Assembly: GCA_019745195.1 (NCBI GenBank)
Contig: JAIETL010000050.1
Span: 1 to 64,000, forward strand
Origin: Beijerinckiaceae bacterium
Lineage (GTDB): Bacteria > Pseudomonadota > Alphaproteobacteria > Rhizobiales > Beijerinckiaceae
DNA length: 64,000 nucleotides
Direction: 5' to 3'
The first letter of the stretch is position 1. Each line of letters begins with the position of its first letter. Shown piece by piece: positions 29,749 to 39,229 of this stretch. Under the pieces are notes generated by a model. It ran no database searches. It saw nothing but the letters and a program-made list of their open reading frames with translations, and was not told the DNA's origin. Position numbers and translations under genes: made by a program.

Positions 29749-31191
29749 ATGACGCAGAACCGCATATTGAAGAGTCGCTCGGGCCTCGATGCGCGCGGCA
29801 GCCGGGGCGGGCTGGCGCTGACGATCGCCGATGGCGTGATCTCGTCGATCGACGATGACGGTGCGGCCGATTTTCCCGACACCATCCTGATGCCGGCTTT
29901 GGTCAACGCGCATGACCATGCCCGTCCGATGCGGAACTCCTCGGTCGGTGGCTTCGGCAAGCCGCTGGAGATCTGGCTGCACCGGCTGGCGCTGCTGGCT
30001 CCCGCCGACGCCTACCTCGCCGCGCTCGCGCCGCTCGGCCGCGCCGCGCTCGGCGGGCAAAGCGCGGTGATGGTCCATTGCGTACGCCCGCAGGGCCTGA
30101 CCGACCTCGTCACCGAGGCAGGCGATGTCGCGCGCGCGGCCGGCGACGTCGGCGTCCGCATCGCCTTCGGCGTCGGCATGCGCGACCAGAACCCGCTGGT
30201 CTACGGCCCGGCCGATCCGGTGATGGCGGCACTGGAGCCGGAGATCGCAGCCGAGATCGGCAGGCGCTTCCTCGTCCCGATGACGCCTTTCCGGGACCAG
30301 CTTGCGCTGGTCGACGAGGTCGCGGCCGCCGTGCAAGGCCCGATGGTCGATGTGCAATATGCGCCAAACGGCCCGCAATGGGTGTCCGAGCCGTTCTGGC
30401 GGGCCATCGCCGAGGCGTCGGCGCTGAGCGGGCGGCGCGTCACCACCCATCTGTTCGAGACGCAGTACCAGCGCCAATGGGCCGATCGCGAATACCGCCA
30501 AGGTCTCGTGCGCCACTGGCGCGACATCGGCCTGCTGACGCCCCGGCTGACGCTGGCCCATTGCGTCTGGGCGAAGCCTGACGAACTCGAGATGATCGCC
30601 GAAGCCGGCTGCACCATCGTCGTCAATTCATCGTCGAACTTCCATCTGCGCTCCGGCATCGCTCCGGTCGAGGCGATGCTGAGGGCCGGCTGCAAGGTTG
30701 CAATGGGGGTCGACGGGCAGGCCTTCGACGAGGATGACGACGCGCTGCGCGAAATCCGCCTGCTCTGGGCGCTGCATGGCGGCTGGGGTTTCGACAGCGA
30801 AGGGGGGCCGCAGCGCATGCTCTCCATCGCGTTGGAGAATGGCCGCGGGGCGCTGAGCGCACCTGTGGGCGGGCGTCTGGAGGTCGGCATGGCCGCCGAC
30901 CTGCTTGTCGTGGACCGCGCCGCGCTCGACGAGGACGCGCTGACCGAGGTCGATCCGCTCGACCTGCTCTTCGCCCGCGCCAGCCGCAGCCATATTCGCG
31001 AACTGATCGTGGCCGGCCGCAGCATCGTCGTCGATGGAAAGATTTTGGGCGTCGATCTCGATTCAGCGCATCGCGAGCTGCGCGCGCATTACCGGGCCGG
31101 CCTGAAGGACCGCGCCGGCTTGCAGGCCGCATTGCCGGCACTGGAGCGCGTCATCGCCGGCCACTATGCGATGCGGCTGGGCTGCTGCTGA
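29749..31191 (+). CDS. Amidohydrolase (metal-dependent deaminase/hydrolase)
   Basis: 480 residues. Metal ligands are H55 and H57 in VNAHDHARPM, the THLFETQ histidine, AHCVWAKPDE and the aspartate in VAMGVDGQAFDEDD, the layout of ATZ/TRZ-like amidohydrolases. The composite beta-sandwich closes with EVGMAADLLVVDRAAL. The substrate is unknown. It is the first gene of an amidohydrolase/ABC-transporter region on the same strand and is preceded by palindrome family B. Confidence 0.85.
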   Translation: MTQNRILKSRSGLDARGSRGGLALTIADGVISSIDDDGAADFPDTILMPALVNAHDHARPMRNSSVGGFGKPLEIWLHRLALLAPADAYLAALAPLGRAALGGQSAVMVHCVRPQGLTDLVTEAGDVARAAGDVGVRIAFGVGMRDQNPLVYGPADPVMAALEPEIAAEIGRRFLVPMTPFRDQLALVDEVAAAVQGPMVDVQYAPNGPQWVSEPFWRAIAEASALSGRRVTTHLFETQYQRQWADREYRQGLVRHWRDIGLLTPRLTLAHCVWAKPDELEMIAEAGCTIVVNSSSNFHLRSGIAPVEAMLRAGCKVAMGVDGQAFDEDDDALREIRLLWALHGGWGFDSEGGPQRMLSIALENGRGALSAPVGGRLEVGMAADLLVVDRAALDEDALTEVDPLDLLFARASRSHIRELIVAGRSIVVDGKILGVDLDSAHRELRAHYRAGLKDRAGLQAALPALERVIAGHYAMRLGCC

Positions 31192-31274
31192 AAAAAGACG
31201 CCGACCGGCGATTGCCGAACGCGGCCTCCGGTGTCATTCCCGAAATCTCCGCAGAACCGCGAAAGCCCTGACTC

Positions 31275-31688
31275 ATGAGCAAGCTGATCGTCACCGCCGG
31301 CCCCTTCACCTTCGACGCCAGGCTTGAGCTGGAGGCCGCGCCCAAGACATGCGCCGCCTTCCTGCGCCACATGCCCTTCGTCTCCAAGATCGTGCATGTA
31401 CGCTGGTCGGGCGAGGGCGTCTGGATGCCGCTCGGCGAGCTCGATTTCGGCGTCGGCTACGAAAACCATACGAGCTATCCCGCGCCCGGCCAGATCATCC
31501 TCTATCCCGGCGGCATCAGCGAGACCGAGATCCTGCTGGCCTATGGCGGCGTGCATTTCGCCAGCAAGATGGGTCAGCTCGCGGGCAACCACTTCATCAC
31601 TTTGACCTCGGGGCTGGAGAACATCTACCCGCTCGGCCGCAAGACGCTGTGGGAAGGCGCGCAGGACATCCGGTTTGAATTGGCCTGA
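31275..31688 (+). CDS. DUF3830 family protein
   Basis: 137 residues matching the DUF3830 family, small cyclophilin-like-fold proteins of unknown function. Conserved features are the TFDARLE start, SGEGVWMPLGEL and the aromatic-rich NHTSYPAPGQIILYPGG and FASKMGQLAGNHF segments. These genes are commonly found beside amidohydrolases and peptide-type ABC transporters, as here. There is no signal peptide, so it is probably cytoplasmic and may act on an intermediate of the same pathway. Confidence 0.8.
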   Translation: MSKLIVTAGPFTFDARLELEAAPKTCAAFLRHMPFVSKIVHVRWSGEGVWMPLGELDFGVGYENHTSYPAPGQIILYPGGISETEILLAYGGVHFASKMGQLAGNHFITLTSGLENIYPLGRKTLWEGAQDIRFELA

Positions 31689-31728
31689 ACCTCTGGCTAG
31701 GGTTTTACGGTCGCATCCATACCCTCCC

Positions 31729-31826
31729 CGTCATCCCGGACAAGCGGCGTAGCCGCGCCGATCCGGGATCCATTGCAAGGCACGACGGGGCTTTAGGATG
31801 GATCCCGGGGCAAGCCCGGGATGACG
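31729..31826. repeat. Dispersed palindrome family A, copy 2
   Basis: Inverted repeat CGTCATCCCGGAC ... CCCGGGATGACG with inner GATCCGGGATCCAT / ATGGATCCCGGG arms, 40 bases after the DUF3830 stop. The remaining 144 bases to the next start show no other feature except the GGGAGGAA ribosome site. Confidence 0.85.
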
Positions 31827-31970
31827 CTTCAGGGTGTTCGCGACTTCGGTGACAACGGCTACCGCAGCACCGGCAGAATCTTGCGTCGCCGCGCTTAAAT
31901 TTAGCGCAGCGGGCGGATTGCCCGCCTTGCCCAATGCGGCCATGATTTCGTTCCGGGAGGAACCAAACCC

Positions 31971-33596
31971 ATGGTCGCTCTGCCCAAGGCCGATATCGTT
32001 CTGCGCAACGGCCCCGTCTATCTCGGGCTGAAGGAGGGCTATGCCACGGCGGTGGCGCTCTGGGCCGGCAAGGTGCTGGCGACCGGCTCGGCCGCCGAAC
32101 TCGAACCGCTGATCGGCCCCGGCACCAGGGTGATCGACCTCGCCGGGCGCATGGCGACGCCGGGCCTCTACGAGGCGCATCTGCATCTGCTGCCGCTCGG
32201 GCTGACCATGAAGGAGCTCGACATCAGGCCGCGCTTCGTGCGCACGCTCGACGGGCTGCTCGACATGATCAAGGCGGCCGCCGCGAAGGCAAAGCCCGGC
32301 GAATGGATCCTGGCGCGCGGCTACGACCATTTCGAGCTCGATGTGAAGCGCCATCCGCACCGCACGGAACTCGACCGGGCGGCCCCGCACAATCCAGTCT
32401 ACATCGTGCGCGCCTGCGGCCATCTCTCGGTCGCCAATTCGCTGGCCTTGAGTCTTGCCGGCGTCGATGAAAGCACGCCGGTTCCGCCCGGCGGCGCGAT
32501 CGAGCAGGTCAACGGCACGCTCACCGGGCTGATGGCCGAGAACGGCCGCGACCCGATCAAGAAGGTGATCCCCGATCCGACCGACGAGGAGCTGGTGGCC
32601 GCGATCGAGCGGGCCGGGCTCTATTGCAACCAGTTCGGCATCACCAGCGTGATGGACGCGGCGGTGGGCATGCGCTCGCAGTATCGCGAGGTCGCGGCCT
32701 ACCGCACCGCCAAGCGCACAGGCCGCCTGCCGGTTCGCACCAATATGTGCCTGCTCGGCGGCCATAACGGCATCGTCTCCCAAGCCTATGCCGACGGGCT
32801 CGTCACCGGCGCGGGCGACGCCTGGCTCAGCGTCGGGCCGGTGAAAATCTTCACCGACGGCTCGGCCGGTGGGCGGACGGCGGCGATGAGCGAGCCCTAT
32901 CTCGGCGAGCCGGAGACGAACGGCATCTTCTGCCTCGAAGACAGCGAGATGGACACGCTGACCCGCGACTACCACGCCATGGGCTATCAGCTTGCCGTCC
33001 ACGCCATCGGCGACGCCGCGATCGAGCAGACGCTGAACGCGATGGAAAAGGCGCTGCACGACCATCCCGACCCAAAGCGCCGCCACCGCATCGAGCATTG
33101 CGGCTTCAACACGAAGGAGCAGATCGCGCGCATGGTCAGGCTCGGCATCGAGCCCGTGCCGCAGCCGATCTTCCACTATGATTTCGGGGACCTCTATCTC
33201 GCGGTGCTGGAGCCCGAACGCGTCCATCCGGCCTATCCGATGCGGGACTGGATCGCGGCCGGGCTGAAGCCCGCCGCCTCCTCCGACGCGCCGGTCTGCG
33301 ACGCGAATATCTGGCCCAACATCTACACGATGCTGACCCGCAAGACGGCGCGCGGCACGGTGATCGGCCCCGACCAGACGCTCACCATCGACGAGGCGAT
33401 CTGCGCCTATACCGAGTTCGGGGCTTTCGTGAACCGCTGCGAGAGCCAACGCGGCCGGCTGCTGCCGGGCATGGCGGCCGATGTCGCGATCTTCTCGCGC
33501 GACCTGTCGCAGGCCACGCCGGAACAGCTCTTGCACGAGACCCGCTGCGACATGACGATCCTCGACGGGAAGATCGTTTTCGAGGCGGAGGCGTGA
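31971..33596 (+). CDS. Amidohydrolase family 3 (YtcJ-like)
   Basis: 541 residues, typical length for the YtcJ-like group. The HxH motif is H70/H72 in YEAHLHLLPLG; a long insertion holds GEWILARGYDHFEL. Later landmarks are KIFTDGSAGGRTAAM, HAIGDAAIEQTL, RIEHCGFN and SSDAPVCDANIW. Members hydrolyse C-N bonds of cyclic or acyl amides, often with unknown substrate. A strong GGGAGGAA site lies about 10 bases before the ATG. It is directly upstream of the ABC permease genes. Confidence 0.87.
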   Translation: MVALPKADIVLRNGPVYLGLKEGYATAVALWAGKVLATGSAAELEPLIGPGTRVIDLAGRMATPGLYEAHLHLLPLGLTMKELDIRPRFVRTLDGLLDMIKAAAAKAKPGEWILARGYDHFELDVKRHPHRTELDRAAPHNPVYIVRACGHLSVANSLALSLAGVDESTPVPPGGAIEQVNGTLTGLMAENGRDPIKKVIPDPTDEELVAAIERAGLYCNQFGITSVMDAAVGMRSQYREVAAYRTAKRTGRLPVRTNMCLLGGHNGIVSQAYADGLVTGAGDAWLSVGPVKIFTDGSAGGRTAAMSEPYLGEPETNGIFCLEDSEMDTLTRDYHAMGYQLAVHAIGDAAIEQTLNAMEKALHDHPDPKRRHRIEHCGFNTKEQIARMVRLGIEPVPQPIFHYDFGDLYLAVLEPERVHPAYPMRDWIAAGLKPAASSDAPVCDANIWPNIYTMLTRKTARGTVIGPDQTLTIDEAICAYTEFGAFVNRCESQRGRLLPGMAADVAIFSRDLSQATPEQLLHETRCDMTILDGKIVFEAEA

Positions 33597-33640
33597 TGAG
33601 AGCTGTCTTGCCCCATCGGAGAACGACACCGGAAACACCG

Positions 33641-33751
33641 CGTCATCCCGGACAAGCGGCCGCAGGCCGCGCCGCTCCGGGATCCATCATAGGGCACTGT
33701 CGTGCCTTACGATGGATCCCGGAGTTCCGCTTCGCTGCGTCCGGGATGACG
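33641..33751. repeat. Dispersed palindrome family A, copy 3
   Basis: Bounded by CGTCATCCCGGACAAGCGG and GTCCGGGATGACG; nearly the same as copy 1 near 19.8 kb. It lies between the amidohydrolase and the first permease, inside the putative operon. Confidence 0.85.
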
Positions 33752-33789
33752 GCGTTGTTCCCGATTGCAGCGATCAGCGGCCACAGCCC

Positions 33790-34734
33790 ATGCTGAACCA
33801 CGTCGCCTCGCGCCTCGCGCTCTCGGTGCCGGTGCTGTTCGGCGTGCTTCTGTTCGGCTTTCTGTTGCTTCAACTCGTTCCGGCCGATCCTGCCGCGATC
33901 ATTGCGGGCCCCACCGCGAGCCCCGAGCTGATCGCCGAAATCCGCAAGGATCTCGGGCTCGACCGGCCGATCTTCGTCCAGTTCGCGCTTTACATGTCGC
34001 GCGTTCTGCAGGGCGATCTCGGCGTCTCGCTGATCTCCAACACCCGCGTCACCGAGGATCTCGGCGAAGCGATCGGCCCGACCGTCGAGCTGATGTTCGC
34101 CTGCCTCGTCTGGGCCATTCCCGTGGGCATCGCGCTCGGCACGATCGCGGCGGTCAATCGCGGCCGTTTCCTCGACCGGCTGGTGATCGCGATCTCGGTC
34201 GCCGGCGTCTCGACGCCGGTGTTCTTCATCGGGCTGATCCTGATGCAATATGTCGGCTACCAGTGGGAGTTGCTGCCCTTCATCGGGCGCGGCGGGCCGC
34301 TCTGGAGCCTGTCGGGGCTGGCCTCGATCGCGCTGCCGGCGCTGACGCTGGGTCTGATCTTCATCGGGCCGATCGCGCGGATGACACGGACGGCGGCGCT
34401 CGAGGTGATGAACGCCGACCATGTCCGCACCGCCCGCGCCAAGGGGCTGGGCGAACGCACCGTCATCCTGAAGCATGTCCTGCGCAATGCGCTGATCCCG
34501 GTCGTCACGCTGATCGGGCTGCAGGCGGGCTATCTGCTCGGCGGCGCGGTCGTCACCGAGACGATCTACTCATGGCCGGGCGTCGGGCGTCTTGCGGTCG
34601 GCGCAATCCTGGCGAGCGACTTCCCGCTGGCGCAGGGCGCGATCCTCGTGCTGGCGCTGGCCTTCCTGACGATCAACCTGATCGTCGACATGCTCTATGC
34701 CGCGCTCGATCCGAGGGTGCAGAAGCATGGCTGA
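33790..34734 (+). CDS. Oligopeptide/dipeptide-type ABC transporter permease (DppB-like)
   Basis: 314 residues with about six transmembrane helices. It opens with a typical N-terminal helix (FGVLLFGFLLLQLVPADPA) and has DLGLDRPIFVQFALYM and the EAA loop NADHVRTARAKGLGERTVILKHVLRNAL. The C terminus ends YAALDPRVQKHG. It forms half of the membrane channel of a family-5 importer. ATG 33790 was chosen because conserved sequence begins there; the ribosome site is weak. It overlaps the next permease by 8 bases. Confidence 0.92.
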   Translation: MLNHVASRLALSVPVLFGVLLFGFLLLQLVPADPAAIIAGPTASPELIAEIRKDLGLDRPIFVQFALYMSRVLQGDLGVSLISNTRVTEDLGEAIGPTVELMFACLVWAIPVGIALGTIAAVNRGRFLDRLVIAISVAGVSTPVFFIGLILMQYVGYQWELLPFIGRGGPLWSLSGLASIALPALTLGLIFIGPIARMTRTAALEVMNADHVRTARAKGLGERTVILKHVLRNALIPVVTLIGLQAGYLLGGAVVTETIYSWPGVGRLAVGAILASDFPLAQGAILVLALAFLTINLIVDMLYAALDPRVQKHG

Positions 34735-35620
34735 CGCGACCCTTCCCGCAGCGCCCGCCCGCCGCCGCCGGATCGCCTCACCGATGCTGCGGCGCATCCT
34801 GCGCGACCGGCTGGCTCTCGCCGCCGCGATCCTGCTTGGGCTGATCTGCATCGCCGCGATACTCGCGCCCTGGCTTGCGCCCTTCGACCCCTACAACACC
34901 ACCCGCCGGCCCTTCGTGCCGCCGCGCTGGAGCGAGGGCTCGCTGCCGCAATACTGGCTCGGCACGGACGGGCAGGGCCGCGACATGCTCTCGCGCCTGC
35001 TCTACGGCACGCGGCTGACGCTGGTGATGGGGCTCGCCTCGGTCATCGTCGGCGGCGGCATCGGCGCATTGTTCGGGCTGCTCAGCGCCTATTATCGCCG
35101 CATCGACCCCTATGTGATGCGCTTCGCCGACATCCTGCTGTCTTTTCCGGCGATCCTGCTCGGGCTGGCGCTCGCGGCCGTCGTGGGGCCGGGCCTGACC
35201 GCGATCGTGATCGCGCTCTCGATCGCGACCATCCCGGACGTGGCGCGCATCACCCGCTCGGCGGCCATCGTGGTGATGGGGCAGGACTATATGGAGGCCG
35301 GCCGCGCCGTTGGCCTGTCCGACAGGACGCTGATCTGGCGCTATCTGGCGCTGAACTGCCTGTCCTCGGTCTTCGTGTTCCTGACACTGCGCTTCGGCCA
35401 GATCATCCTGATCGGGGCCGCGCTGTCTTTTCTCGGCCTTGGCGTCCGTCCGCCGGAGGCCGAGCTTGGCATGATGGCGTCGCTCGGGCGCGACGCCTTG
35501 TTCTTCGCGCCGCATATCGCAATGCTGCCGAGCCTGATGATCGTGATGATCGTGCTCTGCGCCAATGTGCTGGGCGATGCGCTGCGAGACCTGCTCGATC
35601 CGCGGCTGAGGAATACGTGA
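34727..35620 (+). CDS. Oligopeptide/dipeptide-type ABC transporter permease (DppC-like)
   Basis: 297 residues with about six helices. Typical DppC features are the N-terminal cytoplasmic basic stretch, FDPYNT, WLGTDGQGRDMLSRLLYGTR and the EAA loop GQDYMEAGRAVGLSDRTLIWRYLALN, ending ALRDLLDPRLRNT. It is the second half of the channel and overlaps its partner by 8 bases. Confidence 0.93.
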   Translation: MADATLPAAPARRRRIASPMLRRILRDRLALAAAILLGLICIAAILAPWLAPFDPYNTTRRPFVPPRWSEGSLPQYWLGTDGQGRDMLSRLLYGTRLTLVMGLASVIVGGGIGALFGLLSAYYRRIDPYVMRFADILLSFPAILLGLALAAVVGPGLTAIVIALSIATIPDVARITRSAAIVVMGQDYMEAGRAVGLSDRTLIWRYLALNCLSSVFVFLTLRFGQIILIGAALSFLGLGVRPPEAELGMMASLGRDALFFAPHIAMLPSLMIVMIVLCANVLGDALRDLLDPRLRNT

Positions 35621-35641
35621 TGGAACTCGCTCCACCCTCGC

Positions 35642-35740
35642 CGTCGTCCCGGGCTTGCCCCGGGATCCATCATAGAGCGCGGTCGCTCCCCTATGATGGA
35701 TCCCGGAGCTGCGCCGCTTCGCGGCTTGTCCGGGACGACG
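35642..35740. repeat. Dispersed palindrome family A, copy 4
   Basis: A variant with CGTCGTCCCGGG and GTCCGGGACGACG ends and inner GGGATCCATCATAG / CTATGATGGATCCC arms. It lies between the second permease and the binding-protein gene. Confidence 0.85.
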
Positions 35741-35798
35741 GAGTTGGTGAAACCACGTCAAACTGCATCTCGATGATCAAAAACAGGGGAGACTGCGC

Positions 35799-37394
35799 GT
35801 GAAACATCTCACTTCCATGGCGACCGGGGCGCTGCTTGGCCTCGCCGCCCTCTCCGGCCCGGCTCTCGCCCAAGGCTCGAACGCCTCGCTCACCATCGTC
35901 CGCGAGGTCGATTCCGACCGCTACGACCCGCATCGCTCGACGGCGCGGGCGGCGTCCGAAATCCTGTTCATGATGGGCGACACGCTGGTTTCGCTCGACC
36001 ATGACATGGCGACGATCAAGCCCGGCATCGCCACGAGCTGGACGACCTCGCCGGACGGCAAGACCTACACCTTCAAGCTGCGCAACGACGTCTCCTTCTG
36101 CGACGGGAAGAAGCTGACCGCGCAGGACGTCGCCTATTCGATCAAGCGCTGGATCGACCCGGCCACGCGCTCGCCCGTCGCCTGGCGCGCCGGCCAGGTC
36201 GAGGACGTCGTCGCCACCGACGACACCACCATCGAATACAAGCTGAAAGCGCCGTTCTCTGAGCTGCTCTACCAGCTCACCCAGAGCTTCGCCGTCATCG
36301 TCGACAAGGCCAATGTCGAGGCGCTGGGCGCGGATTTCGGCGTCAAGGGCTTCAACGGCACCGGGCCTTATTGCTGGGGCGACTGGAAGCCGCGCAACGA
36401 GTTCCGCCTGAAGAAGCATGCCGCCTATAAATGGGGGCCGCCGATCTACGAGAACAAGGGCGCGGCCCAGATCGAGGAGATCGTCTGGCGTATCGTGCCC
36501 GAGGAGAACACCCGGCTCGCCGCCGTGATGACCAACCAGAGCCAGGTCACGCAATACGTGCCCTATTCCGGCATGGCCCAGCTCCGGGCCAACCGGAACC
36601 TCAAGGTGATCGAGTCGAAAGAAGCGTTCTGGACTTACTTTGTCGGCTTCAAGATCGACAAGGAAGGCGTCAACGACCCGGCGGTGCGCCGCGCCATCGT
36701 CATGGCCGTCGACCAGAAGGCGATCGCCGACAACCTCTATTTCGGCGAGGTCGAGCCGGCCTATTCCTACATCTCGACCGAGGCGCTGGACTGGAACAAG
36801 GCGCTGACCTCCAAGCTGATCAAGACCGACGTGGCCGAGGCCAACAAGGTGCTCGATGCGGCAGGCTGGGTGAAGGGCGCGGATGGTTTCCGCATGAAGG
36901 ACGGCAAGAAGCTCTCGCCGATCGTCTACGGCTTCACCGGCTCGACCTGGCAGAAGCTGATGGAGGCGATCCAGGGCGATCTGCGCAAGATCGGCGTCGA
37001 TCTGCGGATCCAGTTGTTCGACGCCACCATCGCCTGGGGCAAGCTCGCCACGCAGGAGTTCGACATGTTCGGGATGAGCTTCCCCTACATCTCGGCCGGC
37101 GATGCGCTGAACCTCTATTTCCGCTCGACCAATGCGCCGACGCCCAACCGGATGAACTGGAAGGACGCCAGGACGGACGAACTCCTGACCAAGGGCTCCT
37201 CGGCCCTGAACGACGCCGACCGCGCCGCCGCCTATGGCGAGGTGCTGACGCAGGTCCATGAGGCTGCCGTCTGGCTGCCGCTCTATCACGAGCCGATGAA
37301 GATCGCGGCCTCGGCGAGGCTCGCCCCGTTCAAGGCGCACAACATCTATGGCTGTGGGCTGTACAAGGGGCTGGACCTGAAGTTCGTGAGGTGA
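35799..37394 (+). CDS. ABC transporter substrate-binding protein, family 5
   Basis: 531 residues from GTG 35799. The signal peptide is MKHLTSMATGALLGLAALSG ending PALAQG, with cleavage after ALA, so it is periplasmic. The SBP family-5 fold is shown by VDSDRYDPHRST, TWTTSPDGKTYTFKLRNDVSFCDGK (in parts), LTAQDVAYSIKRW and AVMTNQSQVTQYVPY. It captures a peptide-like or amide ligand for the adjacent permeases; the ligand is unknown but probably the substrate of the neighbouring amidohydrolases. Confidence 0.92.
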   Translation: MKHLTSMATGALLGLAALSGPALAQGSNASLTIVREVDSDRYDPHRSTARAASEILFMMGDTLVSLDHDMATIKPGIATSWTTSPDGKTYTFKLRNDVSFCDGKKLTAQDVAYSIKRWIDPATRSPVAWRAGQVEDVVATDDTTIEYKLKAPFSELLYQLTQSFAVIVDKANVEALGADFGVKGFNGTGPYCWGDWKPRNEFRLKKHAAYKWGPPIYENKGAAQIEEIVWRIVPEENTRLAAVMTNQSQVTQYVPYSGMAQLRANRNLKVIESKEAFWTYFVGFKIDKEGVNDPAVRRAIVMAVDQKAIADNLYFGEVEPAYSYISTEALDWNKALTSKLIKTDVAEANKVLDAAGWVKGADGFRMKDGKKLSPIVYGFTGSTWQKLMEAIQGDLRKIGVDLRIQLFDATIAWGKLATQEFDMFGMSFPYISAGDALNLYFRSTNAPTPNRMNWKDARTDELLTKGSSALNDADRAAAYGEVLTQVHEAAVWLPLYHEPMKIAASARLAPFKAHNIYGCGLYKGLDLKFVR

Positions 37395-37418
37395 AGCCCT
37401 CTGTCCAGTGAGACGCGA

Positions 37419-37565
37419 GGAACCCCTCTCCCGGAGGGAGAGGGGCAGGGGTGAGGGGTCGGCCCTTTACCCAGTTGCGTGATCCCTGACCGCGCGTCCG
37501 TTCAGGCCAACCCCGAGACGTCCGTCACCTCACCCCTGCCCCTCTCCTTACAGGAGAGGGGTTCT
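37419..37565. repeat. Dispersed palindrome family D
   Basis: Left arm GGAACCCCTCTCC...GGAGAGGGGCAGGGGTGAGG and right arm CCTCACCCCTGCCCCTCTCC...GGAGAGGGGTTC, inverted around a central unique part. It fills the 217-base gap between the binding-protein gene and the next amidohydrolase. Confidence 0.85.
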
Positions 37566-37611
37566 TCCAGCGCCTGACCGCCCAAGCCTGCCACCACGCC
37601 GGAGCCTGCCC

Positions 37612-39051
37612 ATGACCATCACCCTCATCCGCAACGCCGCCTGGATCGTCGCCTACGACGCAAAGGCCAAGGGCCATGTCTATCTGCGCGACGGCGACGT
37701 CGCCTATGCGGGCGACAAGCTGATCCATGTCGGCGGTTCGTATCGCGGCGAGGCGGATGTGACGATCGACGGGCGCGGCAGGATGGTGATGCCCGGCCTC
37801 GTCAACATCCACTCGCATCCGTCCTCCGAGGCGATGACCAAGGGCTGGAACGACGAACTCGGCTCGCCCAAGATGTACGGAACGGCGCTCTACGAGTTCA
37901 TGCCGCTGTTCCGGTGCGACGCTCAAGGGATCAAGTCCTGCGCGCAGGTGACCTATTCCGAGCTTTTGATGTCGGGCGTCACGACGCTGGTCGACATGTC
38001 GGTCGCATGGGACGGCTGGCTGGAGACCTTCAAGGCGTCGGGCCTGCGGGCCGTGTTCTCGCCGATGTATCGCTCGGCGCGCTGGTACACCGACAACGGC
38101 CATCTGGCGAAATACGAATGGGACGCCAAGGCCGGCGAAAAGGCGATGGCCGAGGCGATGGCCCTGCTCGACCAGGTCGCCGCCGACGATTCCGGCCGGC
38201 TCTCGGGCATGGTCTCGCCGTCGCAGATCGACACCTGCACCCCCGAGCTGATCCAGGACAGCTTCGACGAAGCCGAAAGGCGCAAGGTTCCCTTCCAGAT
38301 CCACGCCGCCCAGAGCGTCGTCGAGTTCCACGAGATCACGCGCCGCCACGGCATGACGCCGGTGGAATGGCTCGAGGAGCTCGACGTGCTCGGGCCGTTC
38401 TCGATCATCGGCCACGGCATCTTCCTCGACCACCACTCCTCGGTGAAATGGCCGGCGACCGGGGACATGGACGCGCTGGTCGAGAGCGGCACCAGCGTCG
38501 CCCATTGCCCGATCGTGTTCCAGCGCCGCGGCATCGCGATGCAGAGTTTTGGGCAGTATGTGGCGGCCGGCATCAATGTCGGCATCGGCACCGACACCTA
38601 TCCGCACCACATGCTGGAGGAGCTTCGGGCCGTCTGCATCGGTTCGCGGATGATGGCCGAGGATGTGTTCGATCTGCGCACCTCGGACGCCTTCAACGCG
38701 GCGACCCTTGGCAGCGCCAAGGCGCTCGGCCGCAACGATATCGGCCGGCTCGCCAAGGGCGCGAAGGCCGACATCGTCATCGTCGACGTCACCCATCCGA
38801 TGATGCGGCCGCTGCGCGACCCCGTCCGCAGCCTGATCTATGCGGCCGGCGAGCGCGCCGTCACCACGGTCATCGTCGACGGCGTCACCGTGGTCGAGAA
38901 CGGCAAGGTTTTGACCATGGACTACGCCTCGGCCGCCGCCGAACTGGAGGAGGCGCAGCGCCGGGCCGAGCCGAAAGTCAAGGACCTCGACTGGGCCAAG
39001 CGCGACCATCTCGAGATCTCGCCGCTGACCTTCCCGGCCGGGAAGGGCTGA
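37612..39051 (+). CDS. Amidohydrolase of the ATZ/TRZ (chlorohydrolase/deaminase) type
   Basis: 479 residues. Metal ligands are H67/H69 in VNIHSHPSSE, the IHAAQSV histidine, IGHGIFLDHH and the aspartate in GIGTDTYPHHM. The C terminus shows ADIVIVDVTHPMMRPL and VTTVIVDGVTVVENGKVL, typical of the subtype-I amidohydrolase sandwich domain. It probably hydrolyses an amine or halide from a heterocycle or an amide, the third such enzyme in this locus. Between it and the ATPase gene lies palindrome family E. Confidence 0.87.
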   Translation: MTITLIRNAAWIVAYDAKAKGHVYLRDGDVAYAGDKLIHVGGSYRGEADVTIDGRGRMVMPGLVNIHSHPSSEAMTKGWNDELGSPKMYGTALYEFMPLFRCDAQGIKSCAQVTYSELLMSGVTTLVDMSVAWDGWLETFKASGLRAVFSPMYRSARWYTDNGHLAKYEWDAKAGEKAMAEAMALLDQVAADDSGRLSGMVSPSQIDTCTPELIQDSFDEAERRKVPFQIHAAQSVVEFHEITRRHGMTPVEWLEELDVLGPFSIIGHGIFLDHHSSVKWPATGDMDALVESGTSVAHCPIVFQRRGIAMQSFGQYVAAGINVGIGTDTYPHHMLEELRAVCIGSRMMAEDVFDLRTSDAFNAATLGSAKALGRNDIGRLAKGAKADIVIVDVTHPMMRPLRDPVRSLIYAAGERAVTTVIVDGVTVVENGKVLTMDYASAAAELEEAQRRAEPKVKDLDWAKRDHLEISPLTFPAGKG

Positions 39052-39082
39052 CCATGAGCAGCCGCTTTTTCTGGCATTCATC

Positions 39083-39196
39083 AGCCCTCATCCTGAGGAG
39101 CCGCGACAGCGGCGTCTCGAAGGATTACCCAGTTCGCTCCGGAGGCATCTGGAGCATCCTTCGAGACGCGCCTGCGGCGCTCCTCAGGATGAGGGC
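39083..39196. repeat. Dispersed palindrome family E
   Basis: Left arm AGCCCTCATCCTGAGGAGC plus GTCTCGAAGGA, right arm TCCTTCGAGACGCG plus GCTCCTCAGGATGAGGGCT. It forms a long imperfect stem between the amidohydrolase and the ABC ATPase. Confidence 0.85.
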
Positions 39197-39229
39197 TTTG
39201 GAGCCTGATTCACCGCGCAGGGTTGCCCT

